A stretch of DNA of 64,000 nt from Pycnococcus provasolii (GCA_049487715.1 CP150577.1:496001-560000); one strand, 5' to 3'; positions 17,625 to 28,399 are shown, numbered from the stretch's first letter. The notes: generated from the letters alone by a model not told the origin. Program-made: numbers and translations.

Positions 17625-20261
17625 ATGGCGTCGGCGCACGCCAAACACGTGCTCCTCTGCACCCTTCTCGTCTTCTGGGCCTCTGCTTGCGTCTGGGCCG
17701 ACGTAATAGGGCGCCATCGTCTTAACTCAATCAGAGGGAAGGTTGCGCACATCAAATCGGTGAAACAATTACACCTCGCCTCGTCAGCACGACTGCAAGC
17801 TCGAAGACTACAAAGAAGAAGTCATGTTCGAAGACATGACTCTTCCGCATCCTCCAACATAGTCCGCCTTAAGGACCAAAGGTCTAAGGAGAACGCCAGA
17901 ACGTGCCACGAGCGCCGTAACTCGCACAACGTCCCTGTCGTGGTGGAGAGGTACAAACTCGTCTTCTTCACCACGCCGGGTGTCGCTCACACGGAGTTTG
18001 AGCAGCTGCTTCGGCGTATGTCGCCAGACACGAGTGACGAGCTGACTTACCTTGACGCGTATCCTTTTGAGGCTGCATACGCCATGCTACGAGACGACTC
18101 ATGGACCAAGGCGATCTTCTTCCGCTCACCCGTCAAGCGTTTCGTGTCCGGGTATTCTGGAACGGCAAATGACACTGACACGGGCCTGGGTACGTTCGTG
18201 GATAAGGTGGAGAGCGGTTGGTCTCACCCGTCGCAGGCATACTGGAAGTCGCAGTGCGAGTACGTGCACTTGTGCGACGCGATCCTTCCTTTCATGAACT
18301 TCGTCGGCGACTTCGACAACCTCGCGAACGACACGAGGCGTCTGCTCGAGCGCGTGGGCGCTTGGAAGGTGCACGGCGTTGACACTACGACGGAAGCTGA
18401 CGAGTCGTTGTTGTCAGATCAGTCGGACAACGACGACGACAACAATGACAAAGATTTGGTGCGTCGCATCCAGCGACTGCTAGGCGCGGACATGCGCATC
18501 ATACCTCGGTATGTAAGCACGGAGAAGCTCCCGGCAGATGTGTTCGAGGACCGACTTAGGCTGGGCAGCGTGGTACCAGCAACCCACGTGCCAGACGAGG
18601 TGACGGCCTCTTTTGCGGATGTGCAGACAGTCACGCGAAAAGCGCTGAGTAAGATGAAAGGGAAAGAATGGATCAAGCGGATTGATTGGGAAACACCACG
18701 CAGAAACGGAGTTGGCAGCTATTTCAACTATGGGCTGCCCGCCTCTGTTTACGACATCGTCGGCGCAGACGTAGGCCCTGCACCAATTCAGGCCGAGTTG
18801 ATTGCACTTTTGGGTACGCGTCTAGCCGTGCATTCCATTCGTTATCTTGAAATCGGCGTATCGGTTGGAAAGACGCTTTGGCAAATGCTCCACGTCGTTT
18901 CCAAGGGCGGCTTGGTTGTAGCTTTTGACATCGAGCACATCAACCCAACATTTGCTAACTTATTGTCAGATCGAACCCTCGTGCGGCGGTGGATTAATGC
19001 GCGCCGTATAATACGAACAGCATTCGTGAATGAGATTACCCGCTATCGCGGCCCAACCGGGGCGCCATTTATGTATGTAGAATCAGATGAATACGACAGC
19101 AACGGATGGCGCGAGCTCAGGAATCTTGACGTGAGATTCAACTTGATATTGTCAGACGCCATGCACACGCCAAGTGCGTTGCTTCAAGAGGTGGACCGCT
19201 TAATTTTTCACAAGCTGATCGATTTCGAAGGCGGATTCGCGATGGTTTGGGATGACGTCGAAGGTGAGAGAATGCAACAGGCGTTTGTGCAATGCTATAC
19301 ACGAATTGCCGCCGCTGCCGGAGACACCGAAGTTCGCATCTGGTACGGTTTGATTGGCGGATGGCTTGGTCGTAACGAGCACAAGCATGGAACGGGTGTT
19401 GTCACAACGCTTGATTTCAATAACATCAACCATCTCAAACCATTTGAAGACAGAACGTTCCAGAAGCGATTCGAAAGATGGAGGATCCCCGCGACTTCAG
19501 TTAGAGGTGGAGCAATAACAAGCAATAATTCTACAATGCGCCCAGGAGAGAAGGTATTCATGCGTACATATGGTACCGCACAATACGCGAGATCTCTGCA
19601 GCGTCTCGTCAACGAGGCTACGAGATCTGGATGGTTCTTGGACGCGAAGGCACTTGGATCTAAAGATTTACCGCAAGCTTTTGTGCAGAGGTTCAAGGAG
19701 ATCATGCGCCTGCCTCGCGGTGCTGGATATTGGATTTGGAAGTATGCCATTTATGAGATGACCATGGCGGAGATGAACGAAGGCGACTTTCTTGTGTATT
19801 TGGACGCCGGATGTACAATCAATCCCAAGGCAGAGAAGCGATTTTACGAGTACATCGACATGCTTCGTGAATCAGAATTTGATGTTCTGAGTTTTAAGTT
19901 ATCGTTCAAGGAACACGAATTCACCACGGGTCGCATCTTCGAGGCATTTGGCATCGAAAAGGATGCGAGTGAGCGCAATACCAACCACCTGATGGCAACA
20001 GTTCAAATCTTTCGAAAAGGCAAACACTTTCGAAAATACTTGAAGCTGATTCAATCCGTCTTGGAGCTCGACCCCTTTCTCATCACAGATAGGTACAACA
20101 CCGAGGCACGGCGCATCGATCCCAGATTTCGAGACAATCGGCACGATCAGAGTTTGACGAGCGTTGCGCTCAAAGTCGTTGGAAGCATCGTCATCGCTGA
20201 TGAGACATATCCTCCAAATAGAATGGAACACCCTTTCTGGGCGTCTCGCATTAGAAATTAA
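17625..20261 (+). CDS. Three-domain surface-glycan enzyme: sulfotransferase-like + methyltransferase + glycosyltransferase
   Basis: Protein of 878 aa from an ATG 56 bp after the DIRS-like repeat. Residues 8-26 form a signal/anchor; residues 31-55 carry the basic stalk motif RLNSIRGKVAHIKSVK. Residues about 90-293 are the sulfotransferase-like cassette (FFTTPGVAHTEFEQLLRRM, KAIFFRSPVKRFVSGY); the usual Lys of the PAPS loop (PKxxxT) is Gly here. Past the breakpoint at DMRIIP, residues about 395-560 are a class I methyltransferase (IRYLEIGVSVGKTLW, VVAFDIEHINP). Residues about 640-875 are a glycosyltransferase-like domain with RGAGYWIWKYAIYEM, FLVYLDAGC (DxD-like) and NRHDQSLTSVALK. Most likely a Golgi multifunctional enzyme; whether the sulfotransferase part is active is doubtful. 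Confidence 0.75.
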   Translation: MASAHAKHVLLCTLLVFWASACVWADVIGRHRLNSIRGKVAHIKSVKQLHLASSARLQARRLQRRSHVRRHDSSASSNIVRLKDQRSKENARTCHERRNSHNVPVVVERYKLVFFTTPGVAHTEFEQLLRRMSPDTSDELTYLDAYPFEAAYAMLRDDSWTKAIFFRSPVKRFVSGYSGTANDTDTGLGTFVDKVESGWSHPSQAYWKSQCEYVHLCDAILPFMNFVGDFDNLANDTRRLLERVGAWKVHGVDTTTEADESLLSDQSDNDDDNNDKDLVRRIQRLLGADMRIIPRYVSTEKLPADVFEDRLRLGSVVPATHVPDEVTASFADVQTVTRKALSKMKGKEWIKRIDWETPRRNGVGSYFNYGLPASVYDIVGADVGPAPIQAELIALLGTRLAVHSIRYLEIGVSVGKTLWQMLHVVSKGGLVVAFDIEHINPTFANLLSDRTLVRRWINARRIIRTAFVNEITRYRGPTGAPFMYVESDEYDSNGWRELRNLDVRFNLILSDAMHTPSALLQEVDRLIFHKLIDFEGGFAMVWDDVEGERMQQAFVQCYTRIAAAAGDTEVRIWYGLIGGWLGRNEHKHGTGVVTTLDFNNINHLKPFEDRTFQKRFERWRIPATSVRGGAITSNNSTMRPGEKVFMRTYGTAQYARSLQRLVNEATRSGWFLDAKALGSKDLPQAFVQRFKEIMRLPRGAGYWIWKYAIYEMTMAEMNEGDFLVYLDAGCTINPKAEKRFYEYIDMLRESEFDVLSFKLSFKEHEFTTGRIFEAFGIEKDASERNTNHLMATVQIFRKGKHFRKYLKLIQSVLELDPFLITDRYNTEARRIDPRFRDNRHDQSLTSVALKVVGSIVIADETYPPNRMEHPFWASRIRN

Positions 20262-20282
20262 ATAAGAAAAACTTTTTAAATA

Positions 20283-20343
20283 AGGCGCGTCACTCCGCCG
20301 CCTGTGCCAAACGACGACGTGTCCGTGAGGGAAATCTTATGAG
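20283..20343 (+). pseudogene. Remnant of an FkbM C-terminus
   Basis: About 60 bp, including TCCGCCGCCTGTGCCAAACG, match the end of the sulfotransferase-fucosyltransferase-FkbM gene near 25335-25385 (residues around PPPVPNDDV). It lies 20 bp after the stop of the three-domain gene at 17625-20261. An older version of this locus evidently carried an FkbM 3' module that was replaced. Confidence 0.75.
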
Positions 20344-20349
20344 GCTTCA

Positions 20350-20860
20350 AACGATACGCCCAAAATGGTAAGTATGGTTCCCCACGGAGGATATGCCTCA
20401 TCAAGTTCATCGCTTTCAACGAAGGACCGTTGTTCGCCGCTTCGCTGAAAAAAAAAAGGAGAAAACAACTCTGAAAGCAAAAGGTTGAAAAATAACTTGC
20501 CTCGCGCAACGCCTTGCACCAGCTTCATACGGTGAGATATGCTGAGGTTGCCCGTGATGTTGATGGCGTCGACGACTTCCTCCTCGACGTTGTCGGCCAT
20601 ACTCTTCTCCTTCTAAGGTCTCCAAGTGTTAGGTGCTCAGGACGTCCACCGATCGGTGTGAGAGCAAGGGTCTAACGTGAAGAGATGATAAGGTAAAGAG
20701 TGATTGTAACAAAACCTTAAACGTTGGTACCCACAGAGACCCACAGAGCTCCTTAGCCAGGCGCACAGCACGGCACGGAGGAGCGAAGCATGCCCAGGTG
20801 ACATGGAATAACGGGAGAATACAACGGGGAAATTCGGGAAAAATCCAACGTGATCTGCAG
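20350..20860. other. Mosaic of element fragments
   Basis: 20447-20500 matches the 3' flank of the nuclease-like element (GGAGAAAACAACTCTGAAAG). Reverse strand 20600-20500 has a short frame MADNVEEEVVDAINITGN with an ATG, fused to that piece; origin unknown. Nothing else is recognisable. Confidence 0.45.
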
Positions 20861-20869
20861 GAGATCTCA

Positions 20870-21061
20870 TCCATCTTGACAATCGAGAATAAGGTAAATA
20901 TTTTCGAACCTGCGAACTCAAAAGAAATGTTCGCAATGAACGAAGGACCACTCAAGTCATTGTACATGACAGCATTCCAGACAGAATGCACGAACCTCGA
21001 ACAACAAGATGTATACGAGTGGAGTCTGCTACCGCCAGATAGGAAAACAGCAGAAATTTAA
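20870..21061 (+). pseudogene. Copia reverse-transcriptase N-terminal fragment
   Basis: The stretch KSLYMTAFQTECTNLEQQDV followed by YEWSLLPPDRK fits the start of the Copia reverse transcriptase domain (pattern: A..xE...L..n.TW.lv..P). It stops at 21061 and nothing of the catalytic palm follows. Confidence 0.5.
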
Positions 21062-21183
21062 TACTGATGGTTGCAGTGCCATCTTAACATTACGCCTGAG
21101 CTTCTTGCACGAAGGCGTTGGAAAGCGCTCTACAACGCTCGCTGGTCTTGGTACATTTGCTGGATCATTGAATATCAACCAGC

Positions 21184-21738
21184 TTAGATGTAGGACCTGA
21201 CCTTGACGTCTCGATCCTCCAAGCCGCGTTTACGCGCTCCAACCCGCGCGCGGCTGTAGAACTTGCGCGACGGCAGTGGCACCTCAGAGACCGGCACTCC
21301 TTGTTTCTCCGCAATTAAACGGCGGCTGTCTTGAAGGAAAGCGTCCTTCCCGTGCGGCTGACCTGTCGCCCTCGTCGCTTCATCTTGGAACTTCAAGAGA
21401 AGATCCGTTGTGACGTCATCAAGCTTCTTTGGCCGACCTCCCTTGCGATTACGGACATCAGGAACGTCCGCCATCGCGGCCTTGAACTCCACTGTCGTCG
21501 GCGTCCGGTGTGCAGGCTCTTGCGTGCTCGCGCCGCGCCGGTTGAATACAGCCTGCTTGAGCTTTTGCGTAAGTCCCTCGATCGTCCGCCAACATGCCTT
21601 GATTATGTTCATGTATTGTGCCTTAAAGTCGCTGTGCTTGAGTCGTCTTCTCCCGTGCTCAATGGCAAGCTCCAGGAGCTCCTCATGCGTAGGGGTGCGC
21701 GGCGCCGAAGGCAGTGGCGGCGGCAGTGGAGCGGACAT
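21184..21738 (-). CDS. Small DNA-binding-like protein, probably transposon-encoded
   Basis: 184 aa from the first ATG; the open frame extends upstream without ATG to 21990. A Pro-rich start is followed by helical basic segments, an AT-hook-like RNRKGGRPKKLDD, and a C-terminal stretch FLQDSRRLIAEKQGVPVSEV that could form a helix-turn-helix. The combination suits the DNA-binding part of a transposase or its helper. Directly beyond its 5' side are the palindromes at 21997-22045 and 22569-22612, which may be the element's ends. Family not recognised. Confidence 0.4.
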   Translation of the reverse strand: MSAPLPPPLPSAPRTPTHEELLELAIEHGRRRLKHSDFKAQYMNIIKACWRTIEGLTQKLKQAVFNRRGASTQEPAHRTPTTVEFKAAMADVPDVRNRKGGRPKKLDDVTTDLLLKFQDEATRATGQPHGKDAFLQDSRRLIAEKQGVPVSEVPLPSRKFYSRARVGARKRGLEDRDVKVRSYI

Positions 21739-21996
21739 GGTACTCTCAGAATGGCACCTCGCCGGGGGGGGGGGGGGAAACTGGTCGGGGCAACGGTCGG
21801 GAGCTCTTTTTGACTCCGACCTGTTCTCTCCTTGCAAACCCCGCAAAGGTTTTGTCCCCGCAAAGGTTTTGTCCACCCCCTTCCTACCATGCAAAAAGCA
21901 AGGCGATGTGCTAATTTTTTCGCTTATATAACCGTTTTCTACAAGCACAAAATATAACCATATCGCTTCTGCCAGTACTGTCTCACCCACTGGAAA

Positions 21997-22612
21997 ACGT
22001 CCTATATATAGGACGATTGCGCCCTATCTATAGGACGCGGGTGTAGACCCCCTTGCACGTGGGTTCTATGAACGTCACTTTGTGAGTGTATTGTTGGAAC
22101 ATGTATTCGAAAACCTACCAGCCCAGTGGGTATTGTTCCACCCCTCACAGAGTTGTACGATAGGCCAAAGTTCATGAATTTTTTATTTTTTATTTTGTTT
22201 TTGGAAAATTCTCGAAAATTTAAATAATCTTATGTACGCCTGCGTTTTTGTGGCCAAACGCCTCCCTCAGATTGTCGTTTATGACCCAAACAACCTTCGT
22301 ACAAAAGGGTGTCAAAGTCCGCCTTGAATTAGCTTGTCAAATACACGCTAAAACAGAGATGAGTCATGCTGATTTTCACCCCAAAATCACCCCCGTTTGG
22401 GAAGGTGTCAATCGGAAAATGCATGCCATGTTCTGAATTCGTGCAAGCTTTCAAATTTGAGGTTTACATGTGAAAGAGGACTCCAAGAGCTTTCATTTGC
22501 ACCTAGTTCCATCTTGTTTTGACACCGTAATAGTATTCATTTAAAGGAATAAACCTAAGAGACCATAACCGTCCTATATATAGGACCGGGTCCTATATAT
22601 AGGACGGTCAGT
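21997..22612. mobile_element. Non-autonomous element bounded by CGTCCTATATATAGGACG palindromes
   Basis: The left end reads CCCACTGGAAAACGTCC into a TATATA-centred palindrome, followed by a second, imperfect one (GCGTCCTATAGATAGGGC on the complement). The right end has two tandem perfect palindromes (22569-22612) followed by CAGTGGG, so CCCACTG forms terminal inverted repeats. The interior has no gene; it is AT-rich with a TTTTTATTTTTTATTTTG tract at 22178-22200. 22613-22855, between this and the next gene, holds no recognised feature. Confidence 0.55.
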
Positions 22613-22855
22613 GGGAGGGATAGTACACTCTATTATCCACGGCTCAGTTTCGAGGTATCCCCCCAGATGAGGGGGACCCAAAATCTGAGTTTTGAGCCTC
22701 TCTCAGAAATGTACCCTGAGCCCACCGTCTAGGAGAGCAAGAAAAGCTCGTTTTCTCAAAGCCACCGCCCTCCAGGTGGCCTGAGTGGCTGCGTGCATTT
22801 ATTTCATTTGTACCTCTTCGACACTTCGTCGCGGTCATTCACCCCTTGCACAACG

Positions 22856-25396
22856 ATGGCGCAAGGTGTGCATCATCTGCTGGCCGTCCTTGGTCTTCTG
22901 CTCACACACTACGCTTGTGTCAGCTGGGCTCTCGACGGGCGCAGTCGTCTCAACACGATATTAAGTAAGATTGCGCACATCAAACACGCGAAAAATACTC
23001 GGCTCGCGATGTCAGCACGATTGCACGCTCGAAGACTACCAAGAAGAAGTCATATTGCAACCCAAAGCTCGCCATCTTTCAACACAGTCCTCTCACAGGA
23101 ACGAAGAAGCGAGGACAACGCCAGAACGTGCCACGAGCGGCGTAACTCGCATAATGTCCCTGTCGTGGTGGAGAAGTATAAACTCGTCTTCTTCACCACG
23201 CCGGGTGTCGCTCACACAGAGTTTGAGCAGCTGCTTCGGCGTATGTCGCCAGACACGAGTGACGAGCTGACTTACCTTGACGCGTATCCGTTCGAGACTG
23301 CCTACGCCGTGCTGCGCAACGACTCGTGGACCAAGGCGATCTTCTTCCGCTCACCCGTCAAGCGTTTCGTGTCCGGGTATACTACCAAGGCGAAGGAGGA
23401 CACGGACATGGACCTGAGCACGTTCGTGGATAAGGTGGAGCGCGGTTGGTATCACCCGTCAAAGGCATACTGGAAGTCGCAGTGCGAGTATGTGCACTTG
23501 TGCGACGCGATCCTTCCTTTCATGAACTTCGTCGGCGACTTCGGCAACCTTGCGAACGACACGAGGCGTTTGCTCGAGCGCGTGGGCGCTTGGGACACAC
23601 ACGGCTTTGACACGGAAGGAGGATGGGGTGGGTCGTGCATGACGTTCTGTGGGCACGAGCACGAATCTTTGTCCAACGTGTCGAACGATGTATTGCATCG
23701 CATCGAGCGACTGCTAGGCGCGGACATGCACATCATCCCAAAATTTATTGGCGTTCAAAGAAGATACTTTTGGTGTGGTTACAATTTCACAATCATATGG
23801 GCATCCGTGATGTTTGAAGTCCCGGTTGAAGAACTGAGTCCAATGCAAGAAAGATCTGAACACCACGATGTTGGGTTTGTCTCTGGCCGGTGCTCTTACG
23901 CTAACAGGTTTCGTGGTCTGATGGTATATATTGACGGTGAGAACAATAAACTTCAGGTCAACGTTCGAGATATGTCACGTTTGCTGTACCTTGGCCCATC
24001 AAGTCGGCATACGCGTATAATATACGCGGCGACGGTCTTGCTCTATGATTGGATGAATATCACAAGGCTGATGAATCGGTACCAAACTGACAAAGTCGTG
24101 TACAACCTCGCTTACGCAAATGGCCACTGCGTGAACGGACGTGAGCGAGTCTTCGACGCATTTGTGCGGGCATTTCGCCGCGAGAGCATCCCGCATATTC
24201 ATGCACTTGGCCAGTGTCATGGTAGGAGTGAAGGAGTATATATTCGAGAGCGCTTCACGAAAAAAAAACAAACCAACATAAAGACATTCGGCGATTATAA
24301 GTTCGTGCTGTGCATGGAGAATGAATCCTCTCCCTATTACATGACTGAGAAGATACTGAATGCATACGCCGCCGGTGCTGTGCCCATCTACTGGGGAGAT
24401 CGATCACTCGCATCAACGCTCTTTACGGAGGGTTCGTACGTGTACGTGGATCCGTCCAACCCGCAGCCAGCTGTCAATGAAGTGATGCGCCTATTGCATG
24501 ATCCTGATGCGTATCGCGCTGCGGTGACAAAGCCTGTATTTAAGAGTGCGGCGGCAATAGAGACGCATTTATCCGTGGATCTTCAACTGGGCTCGATTGC
24601 GCTAAAAAATCGAGTGCATCGCGCATACTTGCACTTTTTGACAGCAGGACAACAACTCAACGGATTCAAGGAAAGAAGTTCGCCTGTCGCAAATATCAAG
24701 CTCGGATCGGGTACGTACCGTCTTCACAAGCCGACGGGCGCGAAGGCTGGAACGTTCCAGTGGTCTCAAGAAGGGCAAGACCGTGTGGTGGACAAACTTC
24801 TAAAGGCTAAGCGCGATGGATTCTTCATTGAGATTGGCGGCTACGATGGTGAAAGTCTTTCGAACACGTTGTTCTTTGAGATGCGTCGAAACTGGACGGG
24901 CCTGCTGGTAGAGGCGAATCCCCGTTCGTATGGGATTATGATTGGGAAGGACCGCAGGTGCGCCATGGTTAATGCGTGTATCAGTCGAGACGTCAAGTCA
25001 ATGCAGTTTAAACTTGGCGGAGCTCTAACAAGCGCAACGGGGCTAATGTCTGCTTCACATTCCAAGAGAATCGACCATGACGCGTCAAAATATGCGAGGT
25101 CAAATCCAGGATGGGGCGAGGTGGCCGAGACACGTTGTACAACTCTAAATGCTCTGCTTGACCAGCTCGGAGTGAATCATGTCGACTACTTCTCGCTTGA
25201 CGTCGAGGGTGCAGAGATGTACATATTGCAATCGATTGACTGGTCGCAGGTGACAATTGACGTGGTCACAATCGAAGTTCAGGAGCACCGCGCCCAAATA
25301 CAATCGTTCATGGAGGCACGTGGCTACAGGCGCGTCATTCCGCCGCCTGTGCCAAACGACGACGTGTTCGTTAGGGCAAGCTTATGGGTGGATTAG
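22856..25396 (+). CDS. Three-domain surface-glycan enzyme: sulfotransferase-like + GT10 fucosyltransferase + FkbM methyltransferase
   Basis: Protein of 846 aa from the ATG that opens a signal sequence (MAQGVHHLLAVLGLLLTHYA); the open frame upstream lacks ATG. Stalk motif RLNTILSKIAHIKHAK, then the sulfotransferase-like cassette at residues about 80-290, nearly identical in DNA to the 54.6-kb gene. After the breakpoint at DMHIIP comes a GT10-type domain, with the diagnostic EKILNAYAAGAVPIYWG near residue 500, as in alpha-1,3/4-fucosyltransferases. Residues about 640-846 are FkbM: FIEIGGYDGESLSNT, LLVEANP, YFSLDVEGAE. Predicted to add fucose and a methyl group to a glycan, possibly making methylated fucose. 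The PAPS-loop Lys of the first domain is missing. Confidence 0.8.
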   Translation: MAQGVHHLLAVLGLLLTHYACVSWALDGRSRLNTILSKIAHIKHAKNTRLAMSARLHARRLPRRSHIATQSSPSFNTVLSQERRSEDNARTCHERRNSHNVPVVVEKYKLVFFTTPGVAHTEFEQLLRRMSPDTSDELTYLDAYPFETAYAVLRNDSWTKAIFFRSPVKRFVSGYTTKAKEDTDMDLSTFVDKVERGWYHPSKAYWKSQCEYVHLCDAILPFMNFVGDFGNLANDTRRLLERVGAWDTHGFDTEGGWGGSCMTFCGHEHESLSNVSNDVLHRIERLLGADMHIIPKFIGVQRRYFWCGYNFTIIWASVMFEVPVEELSPMQERSEHHDVGFVSGRCSYANRFRGLMVYIDGENNKLQVNVRDMSRLLYLGPSSRHTRIIYAATVLLYDWMNITRLMNRYQTDKVVYNLAYANGHCVNGRERVFDAFVRAFRRESIPHIHALGQCHGRSEGVYIRERFTKKKQTNIKTFGDYKFVLCMENESSPYYMTEKILNAYAAGAVPIYWGDRSLASTLFTEGSYVYVDPSNPQPAVNEVMRLLHDPDAYRAAVTKPVFKSAAAIETHLSVDLQLGSIALKNRVHRAYLHFLTAGQQLNGFKERSSPVANIKLGSGTYRLHKPTGAKAGTFQWSQEGQDRVVDKLLKAKRDGFFIEIGGYDGESLSNTLFFEMRRNWTGLLVEANPRSYGIMIGKDRRCAMVNACISRDVKSMQFKLGGALTSATGLMSASHSKRIDHDASKYARSNPGWGEVAETRCTTLNALLDQLGVNHVDYFSLDVEGAEMYILQSIDWSQVTIDVVTIEVQEHRAQIQSFMEARGYRRVIPPPVPNDDVFVRASLWVD

Positions 25397-25409
25397 GCGT
25401 TTCCTCGAA

Positions 25410-26054
25410 TTTTACACCAGTATAACAGGTCAGTTTGAGATCAATTATGCGACTTTGTTGGATCTCTCTCAGAAGGGGATACATTTCTCGATGTGGGGGC
25501 AAGCATTGGTGTCATATCACTTTGTTTTTTTGCACGCAAACCCAAATCTCGTATCTTATCGATTGAAATGTTTTCCGTGGAACTATGCGTTGCTCTCGGG
25601 CACACATGACATTCACGATCCCGATAGCAGTCGCTGGTCCGTTGTGAATGCCGCACTCGATGACCTCGAAGGGACTGAACTTTCCACTATCGGTGATGCA
25701 AGAAATTACGGAGGATCGACTGCTGTGCAGCGTACTCACCACCCCCACGCACAAGCAGGATGGGGCGAAAAACCAACATCGGCGACGAAAGTACTCACGA
25801 CTTCAATGTCGCAAGTAATGAAATCGCAACGATCTCCATGTGCAAAGGTGAACAAAATCGACGTTGAATGTTTTGAGGCATTTGCGCTACAGGGCATGCA
25901 AGACCATTTGCGTAATGAGTCACTTCGTCCGTGCACTATCATTACTGGCAAAGACCGCGGAATCGCCGACAATGTTTCGGATCTTCGAAGGATGCTTCTT
26001 GAAAAATATGGTTACACCACTACGGCAAATCAGATCATATCACATGACCGGTAA
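25410..26054 (+). pseudogene. Degraded FkbM methyltransferase
   Basis: Just after the preceding stop, several frames together spell an FkbM domain. One frame around 25483 gives TFLDVGASIG-like residues; the long frame to 26054 includes KVNKIDVECFEAFALQGM, equivalent to the KxDVEGxE block. No single frame spans the domain and no start codon is usable, so frameshifts have broken it. It could be the older 3' module displaced when the upstream gene acquired its present end. Confidence 0.6.
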
Positions 26055-26237
26055 ATGTTGCGATGGGGCATAGCGTTAGAGCACTCGGGTGTTGCGTCGA
26101 TCACACTGAACTAGCGTGAGCACTATATTCAACAACTCCTACCCTTAACGGTCGCGCTATGTTCCGTTCCTTTCCGGGCACTACTTCTCCTCGTTGTTGA
26201 CGATGGCGATGCTTGAGACAAGTATTCTTGCCTTCCT

Positions 26238-27825
26238 CTAATCGTGGTGCTGAAGAAAGTCGTCCTCGTCGAGAAGTAAGTCGACGTCGCCTTTGGTGCC
26301 TTCAACCCTCACTCTGTACAGCACCTCGCCATCGTCACATTGCTCCACAAGAATGATGACTCCTGAAACTGTGTCGTCGCCGCCGAAAGTGGCTTGTTTC
26401 TTTTCGAGTTCAGAAAGAGGTTTCTTATGTATCTTGGAGCGTGGAATCTTCACCTGTCTGCCCTTGGCAAGTGTGCTTCCTCCTTGAGATGCAGCATGAG
26501 CAGTTGGCTGTTGTGTTCGTACAGTAAGTCTCGTTTCCTCAGCTTTGGCTTTTGCCTTGCCTTTGTGAGGACCTTTTTTGCGTGAAGCCTCGGCATCGTC
26601 AGCCGCTCTTCCCTTGCAATCTTCCGCACTTTGGTTGCCTTTGGTACTGGCTCTGGTCACGGCTTGCTTATGCGGGAAGGCTTTTCTGATATGACCAGCG
26701 TCGGACAATGCTTGAAGGTTTTCAACAATCTTTGTACAGTGTCCAAGTTGAATCTCAAAGAGGATGTTTCCATCGTCATCGCGCAGTGGCGAACCGTCGT
26801 TGTCGTAAAGTTCATTTAATATGTGCGCGAGCACGTACTGTTCACGTCCGTCATCATCCGAATCGAGAAGTTCTGGATCACGTGTGCGAACATCGTCACG
26901 GACCTCCTGGTCCAGTGCTTTTGTTGAAAGTTCGAATACGCCACCCACCTTGAAGGCTGAACTGACAGGATTCACGGTGGTCCGACGGGTGCGTCTCCCG
27001 GGCCTGCGACCATCATTGTCATCATCGCCATCATCGTCACCGTCGTCATGATCTGAGCCACTGCCACTGTCGCTTGTGGACATGGCAGTGACGTCTTCGA
27101 TCTCGTCAGGATCACTACTCCATATCGTGCTTGAAACTTCGGCATGGGTAGATGAGCCAGCAGCAGCATGGGTAGATGGGCCAGCAGAAGCAGCAGCAGC
27201 AGGAGTTGCACTTGCACGCAGAATGAAATCCGTTGGAGAGGAACTGTTTGGATTGATCAAGTAGTCAACAATAGTTCGACTCGTTCATGCATTGGTTGCA
27301 TCCCTCAAGGTACCGCGCACAAAGCGAGAAACGTCATGGCCTTCTCTTTTTGCGGCAGCAGCTAATGCGCAGGGAACTAAATATCCAATGAGTATTGGGT
27401 TGCTGTTGCCAATGCACACTTCCAGCTTGATGGCCCCAGGGATGGTCTGACGCAAGTATTCGACGTATTGCTTTGCCTGGTAGGCGATGGAAATGGCGCC
27501 AAGCTGGCCATCACGGGACAAGTATATGTCCGTTCGGTCCTTTGCAACAACCGTGTCCTTGTCCTTCACATCAGGTGAGCTGATGATGCCGCATACGTTC
27601 TTGGCAACGTTGCGAAGCATGCAAGAGAAACGCGACAGACTCGACGCTGGTGCTGAGTGGGAGCTAGACTCCACAAGTGCATTGAACTGGTCATGTTGGA
27701 TCCCACGCTGCTTCTTCCGCAGCGGGGACTGTGGGGATGAAGGCGATGGTGGAGGTGCTGGTGGCGGCGGCGGTAGTGGTGGGATGTTGGCGGTTGCTTG
27801 AGAGTGTTTGTTAACTCGATGTCGA
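26238..27825 (-). pseudogene. Nuclease-like element, C-terminal part with an in-frame stop
   Basis: The reverse strand matches the last third of the 1193-codon gene: SRDGQLGAISIAYQAKQYVE, ILIGYLVPCALAAAA, then SRTIVDYLINPN, acidic tracts, and the end QVKIPRSKIHKKPL through LLLDEDDF. At about 27285-27287 a single TGA interrupts an otherwise continuous frame, and the alignment resumes immediately after it. The region upstream, with Pro-rich residues to about 27825, reaches another stop or frameshift before the nuclease core. The catalytic parts are absent. Confidence 0.75.
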
Positions 27826-28399
27826 GATCACCAAGACTAATTTGCTCGTGGTTTTCTTGGAGCAAATCCGTACATGTGAAGGAAGTAGATGTCGTCTCAA
27901 GGTGTGCGCGTTCGCAGCGGTAGCACTATGAGTACTCGTAACCTTTTAATTTTTCTTGAAGCGTATTCCACTCGTTACACGTCGTGCACACAAGCCGCCA
28001 CTTTTCCGAAAGTGAGCGCATCGGGTCGGTCGTCGCGAGGGTCGTGCGTCGTGATCGGCCCCACCGCCAACAAAGAGATTTCCTAGCCTCTCGTGTTCTA
28101 CAGCCATATGTTGAATGAGCTTGGAACACGCGCGAGAGAGACGCTAAGCAATGGATTTCTTACGTGTGATCTGTGCAAGGGCGAGACTTGACGGAGACCG
28201 GATGACACCGGTTCCATGGACATTGAATTTTTCATTGCGAATTGTGTATGCAATCGTCGAGGTCCTTGGGAGGTTCGACGAACATAGCCAACGATGTGAC
28301 AGTGATAGGACACTACGGTAGCCTACACCACTGTCCGCCTTAAGGGCGCCGCCACGAGATGAGATCGTAAGAGTGAGATCGTTACTGGTAGTCTATCTT
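27826..28399. other. Gene-poor stretch
   Basis: 27865-27826 on the minus strand has a short piece (LQENHEQISLGDLD) that may be a frameshifted continuation of the nuclease-like fragment. The remainder shows only short frames. Confidence 0.4.
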
